7,184 bases of DNA from Pyrobaculum sp. (GCA_009903905.1 WYEI01000034.1:1-7184), one strand, 5' to 3'; counted from the stretch's first letter, positions 1 through 5,848 are shown. Notes: generated by a model from the sequence alone, not told the origin. Translations and numbers: made by a program.

Positions 1-313
1 CGACGCGGTCGATCTCCAGGCCGTTTTGATAAAGCGTCAGCGCCACAGCCGAGGAGGAGCGGGGCACTGAACATATGTTGTAGACGTCGGGCCCCGGGCC
101 TAGGAGACACGCGCCGCCCCAGCCCCCGTCGAACCACTGTAGCGTCAAGTTGAGAGGCGAGTCGCCGGTCGACGAGATGTGGGCTTTTACATCGAGATAA
201 AGCCATTGAGGCTCTAGACAGAGACACTGCCGTAGAGAGATGTAGATCTTGTCCACGTAGGCGGCGGATAGAGAGAAAAGGAAGAGGGGCAGGAGGACGA
301 GAAATAGACGCAT
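1..313 (-). CDS. Secreted protein of unknown function, 3' end cut by window edge
   Basis: An open frame starts with ATG at 313 and runs leftwards off the window for 104 codons without a stop. Residues 1-18 look like a Sec signal peptide: Met-Arg, a run of Leu/Phe/Val, then Ser-Ala-Ala before a polar Tyr-Val-Asp-Lys. The visible mature part is rich in beta-strand-type residues with Gly/Asp/Pro turns and suggests an Ig-like beta-sandwich, though I recognise no family. Four cysteines (C30, C32, C69, C81) could form disulfides, and there is one N-glycosylation sequon (N55-L-T). The start is supported by a TTTAAAAA box centred about 24 bases upstream and by the lack of any Shine-Dalgarno sequence, which fits a leaderless transcript. 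It lies 16 bases after the stop of the small gene on the same strand. Location outside the cell is inferred; function is unknown. Confidence 0.75.
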   Translation of the reverse strand, partial: MRLFLVLLPLFLFSLSAAYVDKIYISLRQCLCLEPQWLYLDVKAHISSTGDSPLNLTLQWFDGGWGGACLLGPGPDVYNICSVPRSSSAVALTLYQNGLEIDRV

Positions 314-329
314 CAAGACGGCGGGGGCC

Positions 330-539
330 CTAGTTTTTAAAGATTTGTAGCGTCTGCTCTATCTGGTCCTCAAGAAACCACTCCAAGACGTAGTCCAGTC
401 TGTTGGCGAGGTACAGGGCCTTTCTATACGCCTTGTCCCAGGTGGCGTGTTTCGTGACCAACACCCAGCCCTCGCCTGCCACCTTAGTCCTGGTTACGAG
501 GACCCTTTCCTCCTTGGGGTTTAGGTAGACCCGGTACAT
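330..539 (-). CDS. Small conserved-looking protein of unknown function, 69 residues
   Basis: I do not recognise this protein. From the ATG at 539 it has 69 residues: a strand-rich first half (residues 2-30, with basic and Val-rich segments around a Gly-Glu-Gly turn), then an amphipathic helical half (about 33-66) with aromatic and acidic residues such as Trp-Asp-Lys-Ala-Tyr and Trp-Phe-Leu-Glu-Asp. It has no signal peptide or membrane segment, so it is probably cytoplasmic. The frame stays open upstream to a GTG at 611, which would give 93 residues and a start 8 bases after the mobA-like stop, with a weak GTAGG before it. I prefer the ATG at 539. A TTTTAAA box lies 23 bases upstream of it, as at the other leaderless genes here, and the extra 24 residues look less protein-like. 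It follows the mobA-like gene on the same strand, with no evident functional link. Confidence 0.65.
   Translation of the reverse strand: MYRVYLNPKEERVLVTRTKVAGEGWVLVTKHATWDKAYRKALYLANRLDYVLEWFLEDQIEQTLQIFKN
334..341 (-). promoter_or_regulatory. TATA-like box for the secreted-protein gene
   Basis: The minus strand reads TTTAAAAA here, centred about 24.5 bases before the A of the ATG at 313. That is the spacing expected when an archaeal transcript begins at the start codon. The box lies inside the last codons of the upstream small gene, so the secreted-protein gene may have its own promoter rather than depend on read-through. This is an inference from spacing and sequence. Confidence 0.5.
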
Positions 540-554
540 GTACGTATACGTACA
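539..554. repeat. Perfect 16-bp palindrome at the start of the small gene; candidate operator
   Basis: TGTACGTATACGTACA is a perfect palindrome. A second perfect palindrome, GTACATGTAC (534-543), overlaps its edge, so GTAC occurs at 534, 540 and 550. The 16-mer fills the space between the TATA-like box (559-565) and the proposed start codon at 539. A repressor bound there would block transcription initiation. The symmetry is directly seen; the operator role is inferred. Confidence 0.45.
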
Positions 555-558
555 CGGG

Positions 559-565
559 TTTAAAA
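559..565 (-). promoter_or_regulatory. TATA-like box for the small unknown gene
   Basis: The minus strand reads TTTTAAA, within the palindrome GTTTTAAAC at 558-566. It is centred 23 bases before the ATG at 539, which suits a leaderless transcript. If used, it makes this gene independent of the mobA-like gene and argues against the GTG start at 611. Confidence 0.5.
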
Positions 566-618
566 CCCCCAGGTAATACGGCTTACAACTATCTTCTGAG
601 TACGTTGACACTTTTGGC

Positions 619-1431
619 CTACCCTTGCCGTGCCTTCTCTATGTCAACCGCCTCATAAATGACCTCGGCAAGAGCCCTGAAGCTAGGCGTCCCGAGATCC
701 TTGGCGACGTGTGCAGCCATGGAGAGGAGGCCAACCTCCACGTAGCGTAGAAACTCCGTCCGCAACGCCTCTACATCGCCAAGCGTCAGCCACCTGGCCA
801 AGGGCGGCTCCCCCCACCGTAGGAGGTAGTCGTCGAGGAACACCTTGTGTTTAAAGGCCGGCGCGGCGCCGGCCAAGTCCTGCGCCTTGTTTACGTTCAG
901 AAGCCACGTGGGATCAGCCCCATGTTTCTCAACAGCCAGAAACTCAGTAGGCACCAGCCTAAACAAGTCATCAAGCCTGCTCCGCCTGTGCTGCGCCAAC
1001 AGCCCCAACGCCCCCCTAGCGGCGGCGGGCTCCGCCTTAAATATGGTGGACTCCACCCTACCGTTGGGGAAGACCCACACCGAAAGAGGAGCCTCGGCGC
1101 GCAGTAGCTCCCTAAACGCGGCGGGCCGTAGATAGGGGGCGTCGCAAGGCGCGAATATAAGCGTCTCGTCAAACAGCTGGACGGCGCTGTCCACCGCGGC
1201 GAGGGGGCCTGAGAAGCGGGGGCTGTCCGCAACAACCTCCTCGCCCGGGTACAGATGCGCGTTTTGTCCCGCGGCTATGACGACCTTATCGACGACCTCC
1301 CTACCGGCCTCGATTACGTAGTCGATAAGCCGCCTCCCCCCGTGGACGTAGGTGCACTTGTCCCGGCCGAACCTGCTGGACCTGCCCCCCGCAAACACCA
1401 CCAACACAGCCACACACGCCAGCAGGCCCAT
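619..1431 (-). CDS. mobA: MobA-like molybdenum/tungsten cofactor nucleotidyltransferase with an extra C-terminal domain
   Basis: This is a MobA-type NTP transferase, a cytoplasmic family whose classical member adds GMP to molybdopterin to make the guanine dinucleotide cofactor of molybdo- or tungsto-enzymes. The nucleotide-binding signature FAGGRSSRFGRDK is at residues 13-25. The Asp-containing motif APCDAP (94-99) matches the family's metal-binding D-x-P region. LNVNKAQDL (178-186) matches the closing N-x-N/T-x-x-DL motif. The transferase domain thus ends near residue 188. About 80 further residues, largely helical, have no counterpart in the roughly 195-residue E. coli MobA. I take the ATG at 1431 (270 residues) as the outer bound. 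GTG at 1413 (264 residues) is a serious alternative, since it gives the usual short stretch before Ala-Gly-Gly and lies 22.5 bases from the shared TATA-like box. Related enzymes with the same fold use CTP, so the exact nucleotide is uncertain. The gene is divergent from the amylopullulanase gene. Confidence 0.85.
   Translation of the reverse strand: MGLLACVAVLVVFAGGRSSRFGRDKCTYVHGGRRLIDYVIEAGREVVDKVVIAAGQNAHLYPGEEVVADSPRFSGPLAAVDSAVQLFDETLIFAPCDAPYLRPAAFRELLRAEAPLSVWVFPNGRVESTIFKAEPAAARGALGLLAQHRRSRLDDLFRLVPTEFLAVEKHGADPTWLLNVNKAQDLAGAAPAFKHKVFLDDYLLRWGEPPLARWLTLGDVEALRTEFLRYVEVGLLSMAAHVAKDLGTPSFRALAEVIYEAVDIEKARQG
856..874. repeat. GC-rich perfect inverted repeat at the domain junction of the mobA-like gene
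   Basis: Nine-base arms GGCCGGCGC and GCGCCGGCC flank a single base. The repeat encodes the Ala/Gly/Pro-rich link (about residues 187-193) between the transferase domain and the C-terminal extension. The symmetry is exact. It may simply reflect GC-rich Ala/Pro codons. Confidence 0.4.
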
Positions 1432-1440
1432 TTTTAAAAA
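1431..1440. promoter_or_regulatory. Palindromic TATA box, possibly shared by the divergent mobA-like and amylopullulanase genes
   Basis: TTTTTAAAAA is a perfect palindrome. On the plus strand its centre is 24.5 bases before the ATG at 1460, ideal for a leaderless amylopullulanase transcript. On the minus strand the same box is 22.5 bases before a GTG at 1413 in the mobA-like frame. Its last minus-strand A is also the A of the ATG at 1431, so it cannot serve that start. If 1431 is the true start, the only box for it is a weak ATAGAAT at 1455-1461. The plus-strand role is well supported; the two-way role is inferred. Confidence 0.6.
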
Positions 1441-1459
1441 CCTGTGGTTGCGAGATTCT

Positions 1460-4400
1460 ATGAGGTGGGTTTTTGTGCTGGTGCTCGCGGCCTTTCTGCT
1501 GGCCCAGCCCGTAAATGTCGTCTTTATCCTGCACAACCACCAGCCCTGGTACATCGACTTAGACAGAGGCGAGCTCGTGCTCCCCTGGGTGCGGATGCAC
1601 GCGGTGGGCAACTACCTCAAGGTGCCCCTCCTCATAAACCAAAGCGGGGTTCCCGTGGCGTTTACGCTCTCTGGGAGCTTGATAGAGCAACTCAACTGGT
1701 ACGCCAACGGCACCTACACAGACCTGCGGTTCAAGATTTCGCAGAAAATCGCAGAGGGGAGGCCCCTCACTGCCGAGGAGAAATACGCCATGCTCTCCGT
1801 GCCGGGGGGCTTCTTCGACATAAACTGGCAGAACATAGTGTACAGACACCCGAGATATACGGTGTTGCTCGGGATGAGAAACGACGCCTTCAGCAAGTGC
1901 CCCCCTGGCAACGTCACCTGCGTGGTTTCGAGATTCAGCGACCAGGACTTCGTGGATTTAGCCGCGCTCTTCAACCTACTCTGGATTGACCCATACATGG
2001 CGAGGCAGTACCCCGACATCTGGGCCATGAGAAACAAGACGTCTTACACCCGCGACGACCTCAAGAGAATTCTCGAGGTCCATATAGACCTAATAAAGAA
2101 GGTGCTCCCGCTTTATAAAAGCCTGGCGCAACGGGGGGCCGTAGAGCTGGTTCCCGTGCCGTATTCCCACCCGCTTATGCCGCTTCTGGCAGACATGGGC
2201 GCGCTTGACGACTTGAGGCTCCACATAAGGCTTTCAGACGGGCTTTTCGAGAGGTATCTCGGCGTGAGGCCCGCGGGGGTGTGGCCGCCTGAACAAGCCG
2301 TAAGCGACGAGGTGCTGGGCTTATTCGCAGAGACGGGCTACGTCTGGACGGTCACAGACGAGGATGTCCTGAGGGCTACTCTGCCGGGCGCGAGCCACTT
2401 CGTCCTTTATTACGCCGACTACGGCGGCCGCCGCCTCTACGTCTTCTTCAGAGACAAGACGCTGTCGGACAACCTCGGCTTTAGATACTCCTCCATGAAG
2501 CCCGAAGAAGCCCTGGCCGACTTCGTGAACTACCTCAAGAAGATGCCCAGCGGCGAGTGCTCGGTGGTTGTGGTGGCGTTAGACGGGGAGAACCCCTGGG
2601 AGAACTACCCCAACTTCGGCGACGATTTCTTAACAGCCTTCTTCCGCGGCTTGGCGCAACTGGAGAAAAACGGCACGGTCAAGATCTGGAAGCCCAGCGA
2701 CTTCGTGAAGAAGTGCGGCGACAGGGCGGCCCCCTTGCCGCTTAGGGAGTTCAGATATTTCAACCTCACTGTGGACATATCCTTCTACGCCTCCATCCGC
2801 GACCTCCCCACCCGGGCTGTGCAGGGCAGAATAGCGGAGGGCACGTGGTCCGCCGGGGGGAGCCTCGCCGTGTGGATAGGTGATGTGGATGAAAACGTGT
2901 GGTGGATGTGGCTTAAGAAGGCGAGGGAAGACGTGGGCATAGACAGGGGATGGGACGTCCTCTTCCCGCTACTGATCGCGGAGGCCAGCGACTGGCCGTT
3001 TTGGTACGGCAACGACATGGGGTCGCCCCAGACCTTCGACCCAGTCGCCAAGTCCGCCCTCATTGCGTACTACAGACGGGCCGGCCTCCAGCCACCCGCC
3101 TACCTGCTCTCGTCGGCGTACCCCGGGGGGACCCCCCGCGAGGTGGTTAAAAAAGGCGACGGCAACGTGACCACCTACGGCGGGCCCGCCGTGTATGCAA
3201 ACACGACACATATATGGGCCCGGGGAGGGAGATGTGGAGTTGTCTACGTCTCCAACCCGGCCCTCCCCAGGTCGCCGTATATGTTCAGAGGAGCTGTGCA
3301 GGGGCTCCGCGGAGAGAGGCTCAACATATTCGCCGACATGGCAATAGACAGCTGTACAGGGACAGTCTACCTCTCCGACGGCGGCAGGTTCTACCCGGTG
3401 GGCAACGTGGCTAAGCTGAGCTTTGTGGGGGCCCAGCCGGGCGGCATGCTCTACGTCGAGTTCAACGGCTTGGTCTACTCCCTCGGCATACCCGAGGCCC
3501 CCGCGGGCCAACAGCTGCTACTAGAGGTCTCGGACCCCTCCGGCGACGACTTCGGCCCCGGGAGGTATCAATATCCCAAAAACCCCGTCTTCAAGCCAGG
3601 CGTGTTCGACCTCCTCGGCTTTGCCCTGTACGACCTAGGCGATAGGCTTAGGCTTGTGTTCAAGATACGCGAGCTCGGCGGAAACCCGTGGGGAGGCCCA
3701 GCCGGCTTCTCGCTCCAGTTCTTCCACGTATACATAAACAGAGGCGCCGGTGCTAGAAACGACACGCTTGGCCTCAGGTTGGCGCTCTGCAGAGAGGCGG
3801 CGTGGGACGTGGCCTTGTTGATAGGCCCCGGCTGGACCGGCGGCAACAGGATAGTATACAGCGACGGCTCGTCTATAGACGACGCGATGGCCATAAGGGC
3901 AGGTCCAAACAACACGGTAATCGCCGACGTCCCCAAGAGATACGTGGGCAACTTCGACAGAAGCTGGAAGCTCACCGTCTTCTTAACATCTTGGGACGGC
4001 TACGGCCCCGACAACATCAGAAACTTCGGCGTGATGGCCGACGAGTGGACCGTAGGCGGCGCGGACCCCGTCGCCGTGCTGGCCGGCGTGGCGCCCAGGG
4101 TCTTCGACCTGCTGGCCCCGACCGCGGAGGCCCAGACGAAGGCCCTCACGACGTATCAAGTCTCCAGACTGCCAAACGGAACATACGTGGGCAAGCCCGC
4201 CGTAGTGTGTCTATACACATCGGCGGAGAAGCCGCCACAGATACAAACCACTACGGTCACAGCCACAGTAACCGCCACCTACACCACGACGATACGCGAA
4301 ACAGCTACAGTAACCGCCACAACGCCGGTAACCACGACGTATCAAGTCACAACAACCGTGAAAGAAACCGCCACGGACTGGACCGCCACAGCCGCCGCCG

Positions 4401-4462
4401 CGGCGCTTGCCCTAATAGCCGGGCTGGCGGCAGGCATATTAACAAGGCGGCGGAATCTATAA
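1460..4462 (+). CDS. apu: Cell-surface GH57 amylopullulanase-like glycoside hydrolase, C-terminally membrane-anchored
   Basis: A 1000-residue enzyme expected to hydrolyse alpha-1,4 and perhaps alpha-1,6 links in starch, glycogen or pullulan outside the cell. A short signal peptide (1 to about 16) precedes the first GH57 motif HNHQPW (25-30). Further GH57 landmarks are PYSHP (234-238), WPPEQA with probable nucleophile E278 (275-280), and DGENPWENY with probable acid/base D375 (375-383). The helical part of the catalytic region carries WIGDVDEN (from 472) and AEASDWPFWYGND (507-519), typical of the amylopullulanase branch. A beta-rich region leads to a glucodextranase-C/DOMON-like domain (about 688-890) opening with DPSGDD (692-697). 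A Thr-rich stalk (about 920-972), a transmembrane helix (974-994) and a basic tail follow. Eleven N-glycosylation sequons fit surface exposure. ATG at 1460 is chosen over the upstream open frame because of the TATA-like box 24.5 bases before it and the signal peptide that follows. It lies directly upstream of sugar-transport genes. Whether it cuts alpha-1,6 links cannot be read from sequence. Confidence 0.9.
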   Translation: MRWVFVLVLAAFLLAQPVNVVFILHNHQPWYIDLDRGELVLPWVRMHAVGNYLKVPLLINQSGVPVAFTLSGSLIEQLNWYANGTYTDLRFKISQKIAEGRPLTAEEKYAMLSVPGGFFDINWQNIVYRHPRYTVLLGMRNDAFSKCPPGNVTCVVSRFSDQDFVDLAALFNLLWIDPYMARQYPDIWAMRNKTSYTRDDLKRILEVHIDLIKKVLPLYKSLAQRGAVELVPVPYSHPLMPLLADMGALDDLRLHIRLSDGLFERYLGVRPAGVWPPEQAVSDEVLGLFAETGYVWTVTDEDVLRATLPGASHFVLYYADYGGRRLYVFFRDKTLSDNLGFRYSSMKPEEALADFVNYLKKMPSGECSVVVVALDGENPWENYPNFGDDFLTAFFRGLAQLEKNGTVKIWKPSDFVKKCGDRAAPLPLREFRYFNLTVDISFYASIRDLPTRAVQGRIAEGTWSAGGSLAVWIGDVDENVWWMWLKKAREDVGIDRGWDVLFPLLIAEASDWPFWYGNDMGSPQTFDPVAKSALIAYYRRAGLQPPAYLLSSAYPGGTPREVVKKGDGNVTTYGGPAVYANTTHIWARGGRCGVVYVSNPALPRSPYMFRGAVQGLRGERLNIFADMAIDSCTGTVYLSDGGRFYPVGNVAKLSFVGAQPGGMLYVEFNGLVYSLGIPEAPAGQQLLLEVSDPSGDDFGPGRYQYPKNPVFKPGVFDLLGFALYDLGDRLRLVFKIRELGGNPWGGPAGFSLQFFHVYINRGAGARNDTLGLRLALCREAAWDVALLIGPGWTGGNRIVYSDGSSIDDAMAIRAGPNNTVIADVPKRYVGNFDRSWKLTVFLTSWDGYGPDNIRNFGVMADEWTVGGADPVAVLAGVAPRVFDLLAPTAEAQTKALTTYQVSRLPNGTYVGKPAVVCLYTSAEKPPQIQTTTVTATVTATYTTTIRETATVTATTPVTTTYQVTTTVKETATDWTATAAAAALALIAGLAAGILTRRRNL
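4147..4348 (+). repeat. Pair of 16-base direct repeats in the stalk region of the amylopullulanase gene
   Basis: CACGACGTATCAAGTC occurs at 4147-4162 and again at 4333-4348, exactly 186 bases (62 codons) apart. Both copies encode Thr-Thr-Tyr-Gln-Val in frame. The segment between them holds the start of the Thr-rich stalk, so the repeats could mark a past tandem duplication or a site where stalk length could change. Confidence 0.5.
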
Positions 4463-4465
4463 AAA
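4458..4465 (+). promoter_or_regulatory. TATA box of the sugar transporter operon, overlapping the hydrolase stop codon
   Basis: TATAAAAA is centred 25.5 bases before the ATG at 4487, the distance of a leaderless archaeal promoter. Bases 4460-4462 are also the TAA stop codon of the amylopullulanase gene. The 24-base gap contains no Shine-Dalgarno sequence, so the binding-protein gene probably starts its own transcript, with read-through from the hydrolase gene still possible. Confidence 0.65.
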
Positions 4466-4486
4466 CTAAATACATATTTTTAGACC

Positions 4487-5848
4487 ATGAACAAAAACCT
4501 CCTAATTGGAATACTTGCAGTAGTTATAATCATTATCGCCGCCGTCGCCTACCTAGCCACCCAACAACCCCCAGCCCCCACACAGACCACAACAAACCAG
4601 CCTCCAGCAACTCCCACAACGCCAACACCCACGCCCACTCCAACTCAGACCACGCCCACTCCTTCGCCCACCACGCAGCCCACAACGCCCACGCCAACGA
4701 CAACTCCTACAACGCCAAGCCCAACGCCTACGACCACGGCTCCGCCGCCTGCGCAGAAAGTAACGATAAGGATATGGCATGCGCTTAACCCAGAGGAGGA
4801 GGCCGTGTTTAAGGAGATAGCCGCGTTGTATACGCAGAGCCACCCCAACGTCCAGATCATCTTTGAGAACAAGGCGCCGGACCTCCAGACTGCGGTATTA
4901 GCTGCGATTTCCACAGGGGAGAAGTTCGACTTGTTCATATGGGCACACGACTGGATCGGCCTCATGGTGGAGGCCGGCGTCCTCAAGCCGGTGGATAACG
5001 AGGTGGCGGACGTCTTGCCTAAATTCGCCGTGCAGATACCCCAGTACAAGGGCCGCATCTACGGCCTCCCCTTCACTGCCGAGACCGTCGCGTTGATATG
5101 CAACAAGAAGATGGTGCCCGAGCCGCCTAAGACCTTCGCCGACCTGGCAAAAATAATGCAACAGTACAACAAGCCACCCCAGAGCTATGGCATAGCTTAC
5201 ATCGTAAACCCATACTTCATATCGGCGTGGATCCACGGCACGGGCGGCTACTACTTCGACGACAAGACCGAGAAGCAAGGCCTCACGGACCCCAGGTCGA
5301 TCGCCGGCTTTGAGTTTTTCAAGAAAAACGTCATGCCATACGTCGGGCCCAACCCCACCGACTACAACACTCAAGTTAGTCTCTTCCTCAGCGGCCAGGC
5401 GCCTTGTATGGTCAACGGGCCGTGGAGCATAGGCGCCGTCAAGAAGGCGGGCATAGACTTCTTCGTGGCTCCGTTGCCTCCGGTGAACAGTAGCTACGTG
5501 CCGAGGCCCTACGGAGGGCTTAAGATGTTCTACGCCACCATCTACGCCTCTAAAGAGGCCATAGACTTCATGAAGTGGTTCACCACAGACCCGCAGGTGG
5601 CCAAGATACTGGTACAGAAGCTCGGCTACGTCCCGGTGATTAAAGACATCCAGATACAGGATCCGGTGGTTCAAGGCTTCTACGAGGCGATTAAAAACGT
5701 CTACTTGATGCCTGTCTCGCCGAAGATGCAACCGGTCTGGGGGGCCGTGGACATCGTCATACAAAACGCCATAGTGTCAGACCAGAAGACCATCGCGCAG
5801 GCGGTGCAAGACGCGGCTAAGGACCTCTGCGCCAGAGGTCTCTGTTGA
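4487..5848 (+). CDS. Family 1 (MalE-like) sugar-binding protein of an ABC importer, membrane-tethered by a Thr/Pro stalk
   Basis: A 453-residue extracellular solute-binding protein, probably for maltooligosaccharides given the neighbouring alpha-glucan hydrolase; substrate is inferred. Residues 5-24 form a single hydrophobic segment after a short basic N-terminus, with no lipobox Cys. It is therefore either an uncleaved signal anchor or an archaeal pilin-type signal. Residues 26-89 are a stalk made almost wholly of Thr and Pro. The binding domain (91-453) shows family 1 features: IRIWHALNPEEE (94-105), DLFIWAHDW (148-156) followed by EAGVLKPVD, YGLPF (192-196), and NGPWS (310-314), as in maltose-binding proteins. 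Near the end, PKMQPVWGAVD (412-422) matches the usual C-terminal region. ATG at 4487 is fixed by the TATA box upstream. The last residues (Leu-Cys-Ala-Arg-Gly-Leu-Cys) are encoded by a hairpin, and the stop overlaps the next start as TGATG. Confidence 0.92.
   Translation: MNKNLLIGILAVVIIIIAAVAYLATQQPPAPTQTTTNQPPATPTTPTPTPTPTQTTPTPSPTTQPTTPTPTTTPTTPSPTPTTTAPPPAQKVTIRIWHALNPEEEAVFKEIAALYTQSHPNVQIIFENKAPDLQTAVLAAISTGEKFDLFIWAHDWIGLMVEAGVLKPVDNEVADVLPKFAVQIPQYKGRIYGLPFTAETVALICNKKMVPEPPKTFADLAKIMQQYNKPPQSYGIAYIVNPYFISAWIHGTGGYYFDDKTEKQGLTDPRSIAGFEFFKKNVMPYVGPNPTDYNTQVSLFLSGQAPCMVNGPWSIGAVKKAGIDFFVAPLPPVNSSYVPRPYGGLKMFYATIYASKEAIDFMKWFTTDPQVAKILVQKLGYVPVIKDIQIQDPVVQGFYEAIKNVYLMPVSPKMQPVWGAVDIVIQNAIVSDQKTIAQAVQDAAKDLCARGLC
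4630..4662 (+). repeat. Low-complexity Thr/Pro linker DNA with a 21-base direct repeat
   Basis: CACGCCCACTCC occurs at 4630-4641 and 4651-4662, one repeat unit of seven codons apart. It sits within a wider tract (about 4560-4743) that is rich in C and A and almost without G on the plus strand, made of Thr and Pro codons. Such tracts can change length by slippage without breaking the frame when units are multiples of three. Confidence 0.55.
5822..5840 (+). promoter_or_regulatory. Hairpin at the end of the binding-protein gene that includes the malF Shine-Dalgarno
   Basis: Arms GACCTCTG (5822-5829) and CAGAGGTC (5833-5840) pair perfectly over a three-base loop. The right arm contains AGAGGT (5834-5839), a Shine-Dalgarno-like sequence 8 bases before the malF ATG at 5848. 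Folding would hide the ribosome site. A ribosome finishing the binding protein would open it, coupling malF translation to the upstream gene. The stem is seen directly; the effect, and its stability at growth temperature, are inferred. Confidence 0.5.

Noticed and set aside
1352..1459. Upstream extension of the hydrolase frame by 36 codons
   Set aside because: It would place the signal peptide internally and overlap the mobA-like gene; the TATA-like box at 1431-1440 points to the ATG at 1460.
1432..1611. Upstream extension of the mobA-like frame by 60 codons
   Set aside because: The extra residues are basic, Ser/Thr-rich and unlike the family, and would overlap the divergent hydrolase gene; MobA proteins begin just before Ala-Gly-Gly.
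1444..1989. Plus-strand open frame of 181 codons in another frame at the hydrolase start
   Set aside because: Out of frame with the GH57 motifs and biased in composition; a shadow.
2969..3511. Minus-strand open frame of 180 codons inside the hydrolase gene
   Set aside because: Antisense shadow of a clear GH57 gene, with no family features.
4457..4483. Imperfect inverted repeat across the transporter promoter
   Set aside because: Nine-base arms have two mismatches and consist mostly of A and T, so chance similarity in an A/T-rich promoter is enough to explain it.
3802..4788. Long open frame (328 codons) on the plus strand crossing the hydrolase end and the binding-protein start
   Set aside because: Its translation is Arg/His/Asn-rich low-complexity sequence, and it overlaps two well-supported genes. 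It stays open because of GC-rich codons and the Thr/Pro tract.
4898..5764. Minus-strand open frame of 288 codons opposite the binding-protein gene
   Set aside because: Composition is His/Val/Arg-rich and typical of the antisense of a GC-rich gene; no recognisable motif and no promoter.
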